Source of the DNA: a bacterium 1XD8-76
Lineage (GTDB): Bacteria; Bacillota; Clostridia; Lachnospirales; Lachnospiraceae
DNA: 42,272 nucleotides
Assembly: GCA_003611955.1 (NCBI GenBank)
Contig: RAZE01000028.1
Span: forward strand, 1-42,272
Reading direction: 5' to 3'
Shown piece after piece: positions 34,896 through 42,272 of this stretch. Numbering within the stretch: position 1 is the stretch's first letter; each line of letters begins with the position of its first letter. Position numbers and translations under genes: made by a program. The notes under the pieces were generated by a model, which saw only the letters and a program-made list of their open reading frames with translations, searched no databases and had not been told where the DNA came from.

Positions 34896-34922
34896 AAAAC
34901 ACACAAAAAAGGGGGGAGTATT

Positions 34923-35855
34923 ATGAACCTTAATAAACTTCAATATTTCATGTCTGTCTATGAAGAGGGAAGTATCACTGCTGCAGCAAAAAAGCATTTT
35001 GTGTCACAGGTTGCCATGTCTCAGCAGATCATGTCCCTGGAGGAAGAACTGGGTATTAAACTGTTTCTCCGGGAAAAAAACCGACTGTACCAAACCAGCG
35101 CCAGCCATTACTTTTATGAAGAGATTCGGAAAATTTTGAAATCTTACGATAAACTGGTTGTAGATATCAGAAACTATGCTAACGACAACAAAAAACTGTT
35201 ACGCATTGGTGTCAATTATTATAGTCTTTACGAATGGATAAAAAACTATACCAGACAATTCGAAAAGCTTTTTCAGGACGTATCCATAACTTTTGAGTTC
35301 TATCCTTCGAATGAGCTGATCATTCAACTGGACAAAGGATTTCTGGATATTATTATCATCTGGGATGAGTATGTAAAAAATCTTGGATTTTACAGCCAGC
35401 CGGCCTTTCAGTCCAGAAGTGCCGTCCTTGTCCCCTGTAAAAGTCCTCTCTCCCACAGAGAGAGTCTTTCTTTCGATGATCTGAAACAAGAAAAAGTAGT
35501 TATCCTTATAGAAGAACTCCCTTACTATAAACGTACCGGACACTTAAATTCTCTCCTGAACGATTTCTATCGGTACACTCCTCTGCAAAAATCCGATGTT
35601 GCGGTATCCGGAAATGTCAATGAAGCACTCCTGCTTTCGTCAGAAGAAAATCGAGTTATCATCACCTATGAGGATAAGCTTTATAAAATATCCCTCACCG
35701 ACATCCGGCAGTACCTGATTGATAATTCCTTTATGAACAATCAGTTTGCCTTTGCGTGGAAAGACTCGGACCACAATAATGTTATCAAACCCTTTATCAA
35801 TTTTATTTCTCAGGTTGACTGGACAAACAGCAGTTATCAGCACAGCAGACAGTAA
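34923..35855 (+). CDS. LysR-type transcriptional regulator
   Basis: This 310-residue protein has a LysR winged-helix domain at the N-terminus (NLNKLQYFMSVYEEGSITAAA, SQQIMSLEEELGIKLF) and a substrate-binding-like effector domain from about residue 90. It is divergent from the sugar-conjugate operon, the usual arrangement for a LysR activator and its target. The effector is unknown; a pathway intermediate is likely. The ATG at 34923 is chosen for its strong RBS and for matching the family N-terminus; an earlier in-frame ATG at 34857 lies upstream of the promoter. Confidence 0.93.
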   Translation: MNLNKLQYFMSVYEEGSITAAAKKHFVSQVAMSQQIMSLEEELGIKLFLREKNRLYQTSASHYFYEEIRKILKSYDKLVVDIRNYANDNKKLLRIGVNYYSLYEWIKNYTRQFEKLFQDVSITFEFYPSNELIIQLDKGFLDIIIIWDEYVKNLGFYSQPAFQSRSAVLVPCKSPLSHRESLSFDDLKQEKVVILIEELPYYKRTGHLNSLLNDFYRYTPLQKSDVAVSGNVNEALLLSSEENRVIITYEDKLYKISLTDIRQYLIDNSFMNNQFAFAWKDSDHNNVIKPFINFISQVDWTNSSYQHSRQ

Positions 35856-35992
35856 AACAGAGAACCGGCTTCTTTTCCAAACCATCTTAAAAGCGTAAAA
35901 GCATCTATCAGTATTTTCAAAACAATCTTCTTAATTCGATTATGATTTTGCTTTTAAATTTATATTATCATCCATTTTGAGGCCAAAAGAAT

Positions 35993-36019
35993 AGCGGCCT
36001 TAATTTTCTCAAGACCGCT
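35993..36019 (-). terminator. Terminator candidate after the ABC export genes
   Basis: On the minus strand, AGCGGTCTT and AAGGCCGCT form a stem with one mismatch around a nine-base loop. ATTCTTTTGG follows. The T-run is short. It lies about 45 bases after the stop of the ATPase gene. The rest of the 35856-36063 gap shows nothing recognisable. Confidence 0.45.
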
Positions 36020-36063
36020 GTTGGATAAACCAGACAAATGAAAATACAGCTGCCGATTTGCAG

Positions 36064-36738
36064 CTAGCTCACAATCCTGCCGTCCTCAATACGAATCGTC
36101 TGATCAGTCAACTGCGCGATTTCAGGATTATGTGTAATCATTATAATAGTCTGTTGGAATTTCCGGCTTGTCATTTGCAGCAACTGAATCACATTATCGC
36201 TGGTTCTGGAATCCAGATTTCCAGTTGGTTCGTCTGCCAGTATAATATCAGGTTTGGAGGCAAGGGCACGGGCAATCGCCACACGCTGTTGCTGGCCGCC
36301 GGAAAGATTGTTTGGCAGACTGTGAATTTTTTGTTCCAATCCCAGCAGTCCGACAATTTCCCCGATAAATTTTTTATCTGGTTTCTGTCCATCCATTGCA
36401 ATAGGGAAAACAATATTTTCCCATACGTTCAGGGTCGGTATCAGATTATAGTTCTGGAATATAAAACCGATACGTCTGCGGCGGAACACGGTAAGCTGCT
36501 CCTCTTTCAAGCCAGACAGTTCCGTATTGCCAATCGTAACAGTTCCCGATGTCGGGGTGTCAAGACCACCCAACATATTCAGCAAAGTAGATTTGCCCGA
36601 TCCAGAAGTGCCAATAATGGCAACGAACTTTCCAGCCTCAATCTTCAAGTTTACACAGTCCAGAGCATGAACCTGTGTTTCTCCTTTTCCATAGTATTTT
36701 TTCAGGTTTCTTGTCTGTAAAATGATATTTTCACTCAT
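36064..36738 (-). CDS. ABC transporter ATP-binding protein (MacB/LolD/BceA-like)
   Basis: This 224-residue ATPase has Walker [10 protein letters not shown], a Q-loop in [10 protein letters not shown], a canonical signature [15 protein letters not shown], Walker [13 protein letters not shown] and H-loop ITHNPE. It belongs to the group that partners FtsX-type permeases in peptide export or resistance. The ATG at 36738 has AGGAGG eight bases upstream; a TTG two codons earlier is less likely. It starts about 20 bases after the permease stop and is the natural partner of that permease. Confidence 0.93.
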   Translation of the reverse strand: MSENIILQTRNLKKYYGKGETQVHALDCVNLKIEAGKFVAIIGTSGSGKSTLLNMLGGLDTPTSGTVTIGNTELSGLKEEQLTVFRRRRIGFIFQNYNLIPTLNVWENIVFPIAMDGQKPDKKFIGEIVGLLGLEQKIHSLPNNLSGGQQQRVAIARALASKPDIILADEPTGNLDSRTSDNVIQLLQMTSRKFQQTIIMITHNPEIAQLTDQTIRIEDGRIVS

Positions 36739-36758
36739 AGTCAAATCCTCCTATCCGA

Positions 36759-39344
36759 TTATTCTGCAACACGCAACTTTTCAACAATACTGCCTTTATT
36801 GAATACTTTTAATGCAATCACCGGCAAAATAACGGCAGCAATCAGAAGTAAAATACACACAATGACAGCGGGAACAAGCGTAAAATGGAAAGTAAAATAC
36901 CAAATTCCGCCGATAAGTATATCCACCACAGTGAATGCAAGTATTACAGACAGCGGCAGGCCGACAATACACACACCAATGGCATAGTAAACGCTTTCCC
37001 AAATCATCATCCGGGTCAATTGCTTTGCTGTCATACCTATACTCTGCATGGTTGCAAATTCATGACGCCTTGCCAGAATAGATGTAATGATGATATTTAC
37101 TAAGTTCAATACTCCAGCTGCACCAAAGATAATACCGATCAGTCCGCCGACAACCCGAAGCATGGTTCGGGTTGTAACAGCATCCTGCCTGGCTTCTTCA
37201 GCAGAAGCATAACCCAGGCCGGGGTCTACATTCGTTACATAGCATTCTAAAAATTCACTCATGGAATCTTGTTGTCCTTCCTCTACATCAAAAGAATATT
37301 TATAAATAACCGGATCATCGTAAATCTCGGTGTAAACACAAGTTGGAAGATACAGAAACAAACCATCCCTGCCAACCTCAAAGGTACCGTTGACAGTATA
37401 TCCGATTTCCATATCGTCACCGGTGAGGGCTGCCTTAGCTAACACAGGCAGTTCCATCATCGGTTCACCGTTTTTGAAAACTGTAATCATATCGCCCACT
37501 TCCAGCAGATCAAAGGCCGGATTCAAAATGGATGTCCCCATATCAGACACTACCCCCAGCAGGACACCTTCACCGCTTGCCATCTTCCCATAAAGCCTGT
37601 GCGCATCTGCCTCTCCTTCCTGAATATCCATACGGGCAAGTGCTGTTTCTTCCATACCATACACATTACAGAGCGCATGCCCATCATCCCCCAGATTAAA
37701 GACAATTCCATCATTAGTACCCGCATAGTCGATGCCGGTATCTTCGTCAGTGCCGGTGTAATCAAATTCTATCGGAAAATCATAGGTCACATTACTGTCG
37801 TCCAATGTATTTTTATAAATGGCCGAAGCCCCGTTTACTCCCAGCTGTGCGTTGACGGCATCGATCACTTCCTGCCCCAGCCCGTGCTCGCGCCGGGTGA
37901 ACCCTTCCAGAATGTTTTTGCTCAATGCGTTCACTATAACGAAATCGGTTCGGATGCTGTAGGATACCTGCTTTTCTATGTCCACGCTGTCAGCGGCAAT
38001 CCCGATACAATTCAGCAGGATAACGCATAGTGACAAAGAAGCTACGATAAAAGCGGATCGGCGCTTATTACGTCCCAAATTAGACCACGCCAGCCGGAAC
38101 AGAGTAGTACCAGCAGTACTTTTCTTCGTGGTTTTTCCGCCTGCGGCTGCCTCCGCATAGCGGAATGCTTCGATCGGCGGAATGTTTGCCGCTACCCTTA
38201 TTGGTTTCCTTGTGGAAAGAAATACCGTAAAAGCTGCCAATACAGACGCCCCCACAAAAATGATAGGGGACGGATTTACATTGATTGCCACATTCTCATA
38301 GCTGGAAGACAAGGTACGCATCATATAAGGCAAGGTTGCCTTTCCAACAAAATAGCCAGTCAGTAAGCCCAGAGGAATACCAACACAGGAAAGCCACAGG
38401 GCCTGCAGGTTGATCAATTTCTTTATCTGACGCCTGCTCATACCCACAGTGCGGTATAGACCGTAACGGCGGATCTCCTGCATCACCGCAATATCAAATA
38501 CATTGTAAATCAATAAGTATCCGCAAAGACCAAACAGTACGATTATAACAGCCCCCAGCAGAAGCGTCGTTGGCTCCAGTACAGGATTGGTCACTGCATT
38601 GATTGTTGCAGATAAATTACAGGAGTTGGCCGCATCCGGATCGCCGCCCATTTGCCATACCCAATGATCCAGTTTTTCCTGAAGTCCTATTGTGCTTACA
38701 GCTACAAAATCAGAATAATAGGTTCCTGCCATATCCCGATCCTGGTCATAGGTGTACTCAAAAATATCGGGATGCGCGTCCCGAAACGCCGTTCCCGCCC
38801 ACATCATACTAATTTGCTCGCTAGTGGCTTCAAACCAGCCAGACACGATCATATCCATCTGATATTCCCGGCCGTGAGCAGTAAAGGCAATGGTGACAGC
38901 GGCTCCAACCTCAGGCTCAACCCCCAAATCTCTAAGTGCTGCGTCCGAGGTAACAATCTCGTTTTCTGCCTTTGGTACGCTGCCGTGGACTGGCATACAG
39001 AATGTCAAATCAGCCTGAACAGAATCCAGCACGTCAAACTCGATGTTGTGACGAGCTGTATTCGTAAGAAAACCTACCGGCATCCGCAGGCCATATTCCC
39101 GGATAAAATCGGCATCCTTCAAAGCCTCATACTGCTCAGCAGTCATATTGTGGAAATCACCGTCTGATCGGCTACCTTTCAACATCTGCATGGTCAAAAT
39201 TATGGATTCTGCCGCTCCCATACCGATTGTAGTAACAGTAGTAAACAGAATTGTGGTCAGCATAATCGCTAATGCCGCAATAAGGTTTCGCATCCTGCTG
39301 GCTCGAAAGCTGCGCCCAGTAAGAACACTTAACATATTTTTCAT
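36759..39344 (-). CDS. FtsX/MacB-type ABC transporter permease
   Basis: This 861-residue membrane protein has two FtsX units. Unit 1 has an N-terminal helix (about 20-45), a large extracellular domain (about 46-255) and three further helices, with RRYGLYRTVGMSRRQIKKL as the coupling region. Unit 2 has a helix near 425-450, a second large ectodomain (to about 735), and three C-terminal helices with RRHEFATMQSIGMTAKQL. Such permeases move or dislodge peptides and lipids by mechanotransmission, often giving resistance to antimicrobial peptides. AAGGAGG precedes the start. A palindromic operator candidate lies 70-85 bases upstream, after the terminator of the ATPase gene ahead of it. Confidence 0.88.
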   Translation of the reverse strand: MKNMLSVLTGRSFRASRMRNLIAALAIMLTTILFTTVTTIGMGAAESIILTMQMLKGSRSDGDFHNMTAEQYEALKDADFIREYGLRMPVGFLTNTARHNIEFDVLDSVQADLTFCMPVHGSVPKAENEIVTSDAALRDLGVEPEVGAAVTIAFTAHGREYQMDMIVSGWFEATSEQISMMWAGTAFRDAHPDIFEYTYDQDRDMAGTYYSDFVAVSTIGLQEKLDHWVWQMGGDPDAANSCNLSATINAVTNPVLEPTTLLLGAVIIVLFGLCGYLLIYNVFDIAVMQEIRRYGLYRTVGMSRRQIKKLINLQALWLSCVGIPLGLLTGYFVGKATLPYMMRTLSSSYENVAINVNPSPIIFVGASVLAAFTVFLSTRKPIRVAANIPPIEAFRYAEAAAGGKTTKKSTAGTTLFRLAWSNLGRNKRRSAFIVASLSLCVILLNCIGIAADSVDIEKQVSYSIRTDFVIVNALSKNILEGFTRREHGLGQEVIDAVNAQLGVNGASAIYKNTLDDSNVTYDFPIEFDYTGTDEDTGIDYAGTNDGIVFNLGDDGHALCNVYGMEETALARMDIQEGEADAHRLYGKMASGEGVLLGVVSDMGTSILNPAFDLLEVGDMITVFKNGEPMMELPVLAKAALTGDDMEIGYTVNGTFEVGRDGLFLYLPTCVYTEIYDDPVIYKYSFDVEEGQQDSMSEFLECYVTNVDPGLGYASAEEARQDAVTTRTMLRVVGGLIGIIFGAAGVLNLVNIIITSILARRHEFATMQSIGMTAKQLTRMMIWESVYYAIGVCIVGLPLSVILAFTVVDILIGGIWYFTFHFTLVPAVIVCILLLIAAVILPVIALKVFNKGSIVEKLRVAE

Positions 39345-39413
39345 TGTATGTTCCTCCTTCGTGTTTCTGAAAATAAGGATATCACAGCTATATCACAACT
39401 CCGGCACACGAAT

Positions 39414-39429
39414 GTCACAAATTTGTGAC
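39414..39429. promoter_or_regulatory. Perfect palindrome upstream of the permease, BceR-like operator candidate
   Basis: GTCACAAATTTGTGAC is a perfect 16-base inverted repeat. It fits the TnACA-N4-TGTnA layout described for BceR-type response regulators. Further repeats (TATCACA at two places in 39380-39398) follow towards the gene. A possible promoter has TTGTGA and TATTTT 17 bases apart in the same stretch. The response regulator at 41185-41871 is the likely binder (inference). Confidence 0.55.
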
Positions 39430-39430
39430 T

Positions 39431-39469
39431 AAAAACAGCGGTAAACCTTTTGTACAGATTTACCGCTGT
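39431..39469 (-). terminator. Terminator after the first ABC ATPase gene
   Basis: On the minus strand, ACAGCGGTAAA and TTTACCGCTGT form a perfect eleven-pair stem (arms 39459-39469 and 39435-39445) with a thirteen-base loop, followed by TTTTT. It lies about 20 bases after the stop at 39490 and separates the two-component/ATPase genes from the permease/ATPase genes. Confidence 0.85.
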
Positions 39470-39489
39470 TAGGCATTATACATTCTTAA

Positions 39490-40152
39490 TTACACGATTT
39501 TTCCATCTTGCAGTCGCACTACCCGATCTGCAAGCTGGGCAAGGTCAAGATTATGGGTAATCACCACCAATGTCTGGTGAAATGTGGCGACAATCATTTT
39601 AAGCAATCCGGCTACATTTTGTGTTGTTTTCATATCAAAACTGCCAGTAGGCTCATCGGCTAAAACAATCGAAGGCTTTGTGATCAAGGCACGTGCAATC
39701 GCCGTACACTGTTGTGCTCCACCTGAAAGCATATGTGGGTAGGCGTCCAGATAGTTATCCAATCCCAGCAGATGAACAAGGTTAGAAAAATACGCTACGT
39801 CTATCCGGGCGTCATCGAGATCCAGAGGGAATACTATATTTTCTTTGATTGTCAATTCAGGTATCAGGTTGTATCCCTGAAAAACAAATCCAATCTTTCT
39901 GCGCCTAAATACCGTAAGCTGTTCCTCGCCCATTTTTGACAAATTCAGTCCATCCAAAATTACAGTTCCTTCATCAGGCTCGTACAGCCCGGCAATCGTA
40001 TTTAATAATGTAGTTTTTCCAGCACCTGACGTTCCTACAATGACTGTAAATTTACCTTTTTCTATAGACAGATCGATTCCATCCAACGCTTTGACAATCT
40101 GTGATCCATCTTTGAAATATTTTTTCACGTGTCGCATTTCCACTATATTCAT
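39490..40152 (-). CDS. ABC transporter ATP-binding protein with degenerate signature motif
   Basis: This 220-residue ATPase is similar to the one at 36064-36738 over its full length. It has Walker A GTSGAGKTT, Q-loop FVFQGYNLIP, Walker B IVLADEPTGSFD and H-loop ITHNLD. The signature reads LSGGAQQCTAIARAL where the relative has [15 protein letters not shown], so the Gln after LSGG and the Arg are lost. ATP binding should be intact, but hydrolysis or dimer function may be altered. No permease is adjacent on its own side of the terminator. It follows the histidine kinase by sixteen bases. It may share the downstream permease or regulate the kinase. Confidence 0.88.
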   Translation of the reverse strand: MNIVEMRHVKKYFKDGSQIVKALDGIDLSIEKGKFTVIVGTSGAGKTTLLNTIAGLYEPDEGTVILDGLNLSKMGEEQLTVFRRRKIGFVFQGYNLIPELTIKENIVFPLDLDDARIDVAYFSNLVHLLGLDNYLDAYPHMLSGGAQQCTAIARALITKPSIVLADEPTGSFDMKTTQNVAGLLKMIVATFHQTLVVITHNLDLAQLADRVVRLQDGKIV

Positions 40153-40168
40153 AATTCAACTATCTCCG

Positions 40169-41188
40169 TCAGCTTAACAGGAAGACTGAAAATGTACTTC
40201 CTTTGCCCTTTTTTGAGTTTACTGAGATATATCCATTTTGCCGGGCAATAATTCCTCTTGCCAGATACAGCCCCAAACCGACACCTTCCTTCGCGGTCAC
40301 TTCCTCCGCCCGATAAAAGCGTTGGAATATAGCATTATAATTTTCCTGATCAATGCCTATTCCTGTATCGCTTATGTCAATCCTGGTATAAAATTGCCAT
40401 GGGCGAACCAAAATGCTGATTGTACCGCCTTCTGGGGTGTACTTCACCGCGTTATCCAAAATGTTACCGATGGCTTCCGCCGTCCATTTCGGATCATGCT
40501 TCACAGTCAATTGGCTATCACAATCAGCCCAAAGCTGGATATTTTTCTTTTCTGCTTCTGCCAGTATCATGCTCATAGCTCCTGCAATCGTATCGCTCAA
40601 TCTCGTTTCTTCCATATGCAAAACGAAAATCCCCGTCTCCAGCCGGGACATTTTAATGAGTGACTGCATTAAAAAATCAAGTTTGTCAATCTGGACAGCC
40701 ATTAAATTCAGAAATTCCTGCTGCTTGTCTCGTGGCAATTCATGCTGGTTCAAAATGCCAGTTATCATCTGAATGTTCGCTGTTGGCGTTTTAACCTGAT
40801 GGGATATATCACTAACCAGTTCTTGTATGGCCTGCTTGTCCTGTCTGCTCTGCTGCTGCTCTTCTTTCATTTTTTCGTAATATTGCAGCAGCTTACCCTG
40901 TACCTTTGAAATAACTGTTTCTTCATACGGAAAAAAGTCTTTGGGTTCCCGTTCCTCCATCAAAATGTCAACTGTTTCACATATATCATTGGAAAAGTCA
41001 GAAAGCTGCCGGCGTTGCCAAAATGCCCAAAATACCGTTGTAATAAAAGCAGTGCCGCAGAAAACAAATAGAAACCCACGTATGAGCTCCTGAGGAATAT
41101 AAGGGAAAAAAAGCCCTGTCATTCCAGCACAAAAGGCAAGGCCCAAAAGCAGTCTACGGCATACTCCTGTCAAGCGCATTTCTTTCAT
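40169..41188 (-). CDS. Intramembrane-sensing histidine kinase
   Basis: This 339-residue kinase has two membrane helices (about 12-31 and 36-57) joined by only a few residues, so it has almost no extracellular sensor. The HisKA domain has H130 in DISHQVKTP. The ATPase domain has the N-box GNILDNAVKYTPEGG, G1 DTGIGI and G2 GVGLGLYLARGI. This architecture is typical of BceS-type kinases that sense through a partner ABC transporter. The ATG at 41188 overlaps the response-regulator stop as ATGA, with GGGGGAA upstream. Confidence 0.92.
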   Translation of the reverse strand: MKEMRLTGVCRRLLLGLAFCAGMTGLFFPYIPQELIRGFLFVFCGTAFITTVFWAFWQRRQLSDFSNDICETVDILMEEREPKDFFPYEETVISKVQGKLLQYYEKMKEEQQQSRQDKQAIQELVSDISHQVKTPTANIQMITGILNQHELPRDKQQEFLNLMAVQIDKLDFLMQSLIKMSRLETGIFVLHMEETRLSDTIAGAMSMILAEAEKKNIQLWADCDSQLTVKHDPKWTAEAIGNILDNAVKYTPEGGTISILVRPWQFYTRIDISDTGIGIDQENYNAIFQRFYRAEEVTAKEGVGLGLYLARGIIARQNGYISVNSKKGKGSTFSVFLLS

Positions 41189-41871
41189 ACTGCTTCCCCC
41201 ATCCAAACATATCCTATGCCGCGCACTGTCTTGATATACGTATGGGCATCGTCTTCAATTTTGGCTCTTAACCGGTTGATCGTGACAGTCAATGCATGAT
41301 CATCAACAAAATTACCCTCAATATCCCAAAGCCGCTCCAACAGCATCTGCCTGGTCAGTATGTTTCCGGCATTTTCTGTTAAGACTCTCAGCAATTTATA
41401 CTCATTAGAAGTAACAACAATTTTTTCGTTTCTGCGTACTGCAGTAAGTTTACTGAAGTCAAGCGAAAGAAAGCCATCGCTCCAACAATTCATCGCTTGC
41501 TGTTCTAATAAATGATTTCTTCGAACCGCAACCTCTATGCGCCGCAGAAGTATTTTCATATTGAACGGTTTTGTAACATAATCCTCTGCACCGAGATCAA
41601 AACCATCCAAAATATCCTGTTCCAGATCATTCGCTGACAAAAATATAACTGGCATCTGTGGAGATACTTCTTTTATCGTACGGCATAAATCAAAACCATT
41701 TCCGTCCGGTAAATTCACATCAAGTATTGCTAAATCAAAATGTTCGCTTTGAATGAGGTGGTACGCCTTTTTGCAATTATAAGCAGCAACCGTCACATAA
41801 TCATTACAATCCAGTTCAAAACATATCGCCGTGCTCAAGGTTAAATCGTCCTCAACAACTAACAATTTCAT
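41185..41871 (-). CDS. OmpR/PhoB-family response regulator
   Basis: This 228-residue regulator has a receiver domain with acidic pocket EDD (7-9), phosphorylation site D51 (AILDVNLPDGNG) and Lys in YVTKPFN. A winged-helix DNA-binding domain follows, with NEYKLLRVLTENAGNILTRQMLLERLW and the recognition region ALTVTINRLRAKIE. It pairs with the kinase encoded next to it. AAAGGA lies upstream of the ATG. It is likely to act on the palindrome before the permease gene. Confidence 0.94.
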   Translation of the reverse strand: MKLLVVEDDLTLSTAICFELDCNDYVTVAAYNCKKAYHLIQSEHFDLAILDVNLPDGNGFDLCRTIKEVSPQMPVIFLSANDLEQDILDGFDLGAEDYVTKPFNMKILLRRIEVAVRRNHLLEQQAMNCWSDGFLSLDFSKLTAVRRNEKIVVTSNEYKLLRVLTENAGNILTRQMLLERLWDIEGNFVDDHALTVTINRLRAKIEDDAHTYIKTVRGIGYVWMGEAV

Positions 41872-41887
41872 TTGTTATGTCCTTTCA

Positions 41888-42055
41888 TTACTTATATCGC
41901 CGGTCTATCGGCTTTTCTGCTCCTTTTGGGAACAACCAAACGCCCGCCATTTTCACAGAGTTAGTAATACGACCCTCGGTACAGTAGCAGCTTATCATTC
42001 GGGCAGAGATATCCCATTTCTCATTCGCTTCTTTCACCGTCATATAATCCACCAT
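41888..42055 (-). CDS. Small excisionase-like helix-turn-helix protein
   Basis: This 55-residue protein reads as a single MerR/excisionase-type HTH: MTVKEANEKWDISARMISCYC is the HTH, GRITNSVKMAGVWLFPKGAEKP the wing. Similar small proteins are common near conjugative and other mobile elements in Clostridia (from general knowledge). The ATG at 42055 has GGGGG seven bases upstream; an ATG two codons earlier is possible. A TATAAT at 42077-42082 (minus-strand reading) suggests that transcription of the module starts here. It could regulate the downstream two-component genes. Confidence 0.7.
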   Translation of the reverse strand: MVDYMTVKEANEKWDISARMISCYCTEGRITNSVKMAGVWLFPKGAEKPIDRRYK

Positions 42056-42125
42056 AAACATACCCCCATTCCCAATATTATATTTCTCGGGTGTTTGACA
42101 CATCAGTAATCAAAAACGTATCTCT

Positions 42126-42151
42126 AAGCCTTGTAATAGGCTTATTTTTTT
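42126..42151 (+). terminator. Plus-strand terminator ahead of the transposase
   Basis: AAGCCT (42126-42131) pairs with AGGCTT (42138-42143) around a six-base loop, followed by A and seven T residues. No plus-strand gene ends nearby. It most likely shields the transposase gene from incoming transcription, a common feature at insertion-sequence ends (inference). Confidence 0.6.
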
Positions 42152-42197
42152 GTCAACTTTTTTGTTTTATTATCTAGTAATGTTTAGTGATGTGTGG

Positions 42198-42203
42198 TAT
42201 ACT
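42198..42203 (+). promoter_or_regulatory. Extended -10 promoter candidate of the transposase
   Basis: TATACT preceded by TGG gives TGGTATACT, an extended -10. The -35 region is weak. The predicted start is about 15 bases before the transposase ATG, and AGAGGTG serves as its RBS. Confidence 0.5.
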
Positions 42204-42222
42204 GATAACAGAGGTGATAATC

Positions 42223-42272
42223 ATGCGGGTGACAACATCTAAATCCAAAAATTCGGAATCCTTTTACATTAC
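42223..42272 (+). CDS. Partial transposase, N-terminus only (IS1634/IS4-like)
   Basis: Only the first sixteen codons are in the window, reading MRVTTSKSKNSESFYI. This start, with a basic Ser/Lys-rich segment followed by a short beta strand, resembles the N-termini of IS1634-family transposases as I remember them. An RBS (AGAGGTG) and an extended -10 precede it. The frame runs off the right edge. The inverted repeat of the element cannot be identified without its other end. Confidence is limited by the short length. Confidence 0.55.
   Translation, partial: MRVTTSKSKNSESFYI

Larger units (their letters stand above)
34857..42272. mobile_element. Possible acquired region ending at an insertion sequence
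   Basis: The stretch from the LysR gene to the right edge combines AT-rich intergenic DNA, a self-contained two-component/ABC module, an excisionase-like HTH protein and a transposase start. No integrase, attachment site or direct repeat was found, so its extent and mobility are unproven. The left boundary is arbitrary. Confidence 0.25.

Noticed and set aside
1..42272. CRISPR arrays, tRNA or rRNA genes, riboswitches and prophage structural genes
   Set aside because: I looked for regularly spaced repeats, cloverleaf-type elements, long structured leaders and phage gene order and saw none. Subtle riboswitches cannot be excluded without a covariance search.

Overview
The window looks like chromosome from an anaerobic, spore-forming member of the Clostridia, most likely Lachnospiraceae. 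This is inferred from gene content and gene order: a glycyl radical enzyme next to a flavodiiron protein, spoIIM, remA, a Spo0A-type DNA-binding protein, and Firmicutes-typical blocks (nudix-spoIIM-xerD-lysA; yicC-remA-gmk-rpoZ-rimO-pgsA-cinA; recA-recX-rny). No rRNA, tRNA or CRISPR array was seen.

Layout. (1) 0.2-5.0 kb: a glycyl radical enzyme (minus) that stops before its radical domain, divergent from a flavodiiron O2/NO reductase and a DUF4015-type putative glycoside hydrolase (plus). (2) 5.0-9.9 kb, minus: aminotransferase, ADP-ribose pyrophosphatase, spoIIM, xerD-like recombinase, lysA. (3) 10-13.5 kb, minus: recA and recX behind a promoter with two LexA boxes, then rny behind its own strong promoter. 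(4) 13.8-20.7 kb, minus: a long housekeeping run from a SprA-like metalloprotease through yicC, remA, gmk, rpoZ, rimO, pgsA and cinA to a repeat-bearing membrane-anchored protein of unknown role. (5) 20.9-26.5 kb: rqcH (plus), then a MOP-family flippase, glycogen synthase and a receiver-less Spo0A paralogue (minus).

From about 26.6 kb the DNA is visibly more AT-rich and the genes are accessory. (6) 26.6-35.9 kb is a seven-gene minus-strand operon: M19 dipeptidase-like amidohydrolase, sugar ABC ATPase, two tandem permeases, binding lipoprotein, SMP-30 lactonase and FGGY kinase. A LysR regulator is divergent from it behind a perfect consensus promoter. It reads as an uptake and catabolic locus for an unidentified sugar or sugar-acid conjugate. 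(7) 36-42 kb is an antimicrobial-peptide-type sensing and export module: small excisionase-like HTH protein, response regulator, intramembrane-sensing histidine kinase, ABC ATPase, terminator, then a large FtsX/MacB-type permease and a second ATPase. A perfect palindrome resembling a BceR-type operator precedes the permease. The window ends in the first codons of a transposase, preceded by a plus-strand terminator.

The observations most worth following are the radical-less glycyl radical enzyme, the M19/lactonase/kinase sugar locus with an altered metal-binding motif, the receiver-less Spo0A paralogue, the XerD-like protein lacking its catalytic lysine, and the hybrid two-component/ABC module.
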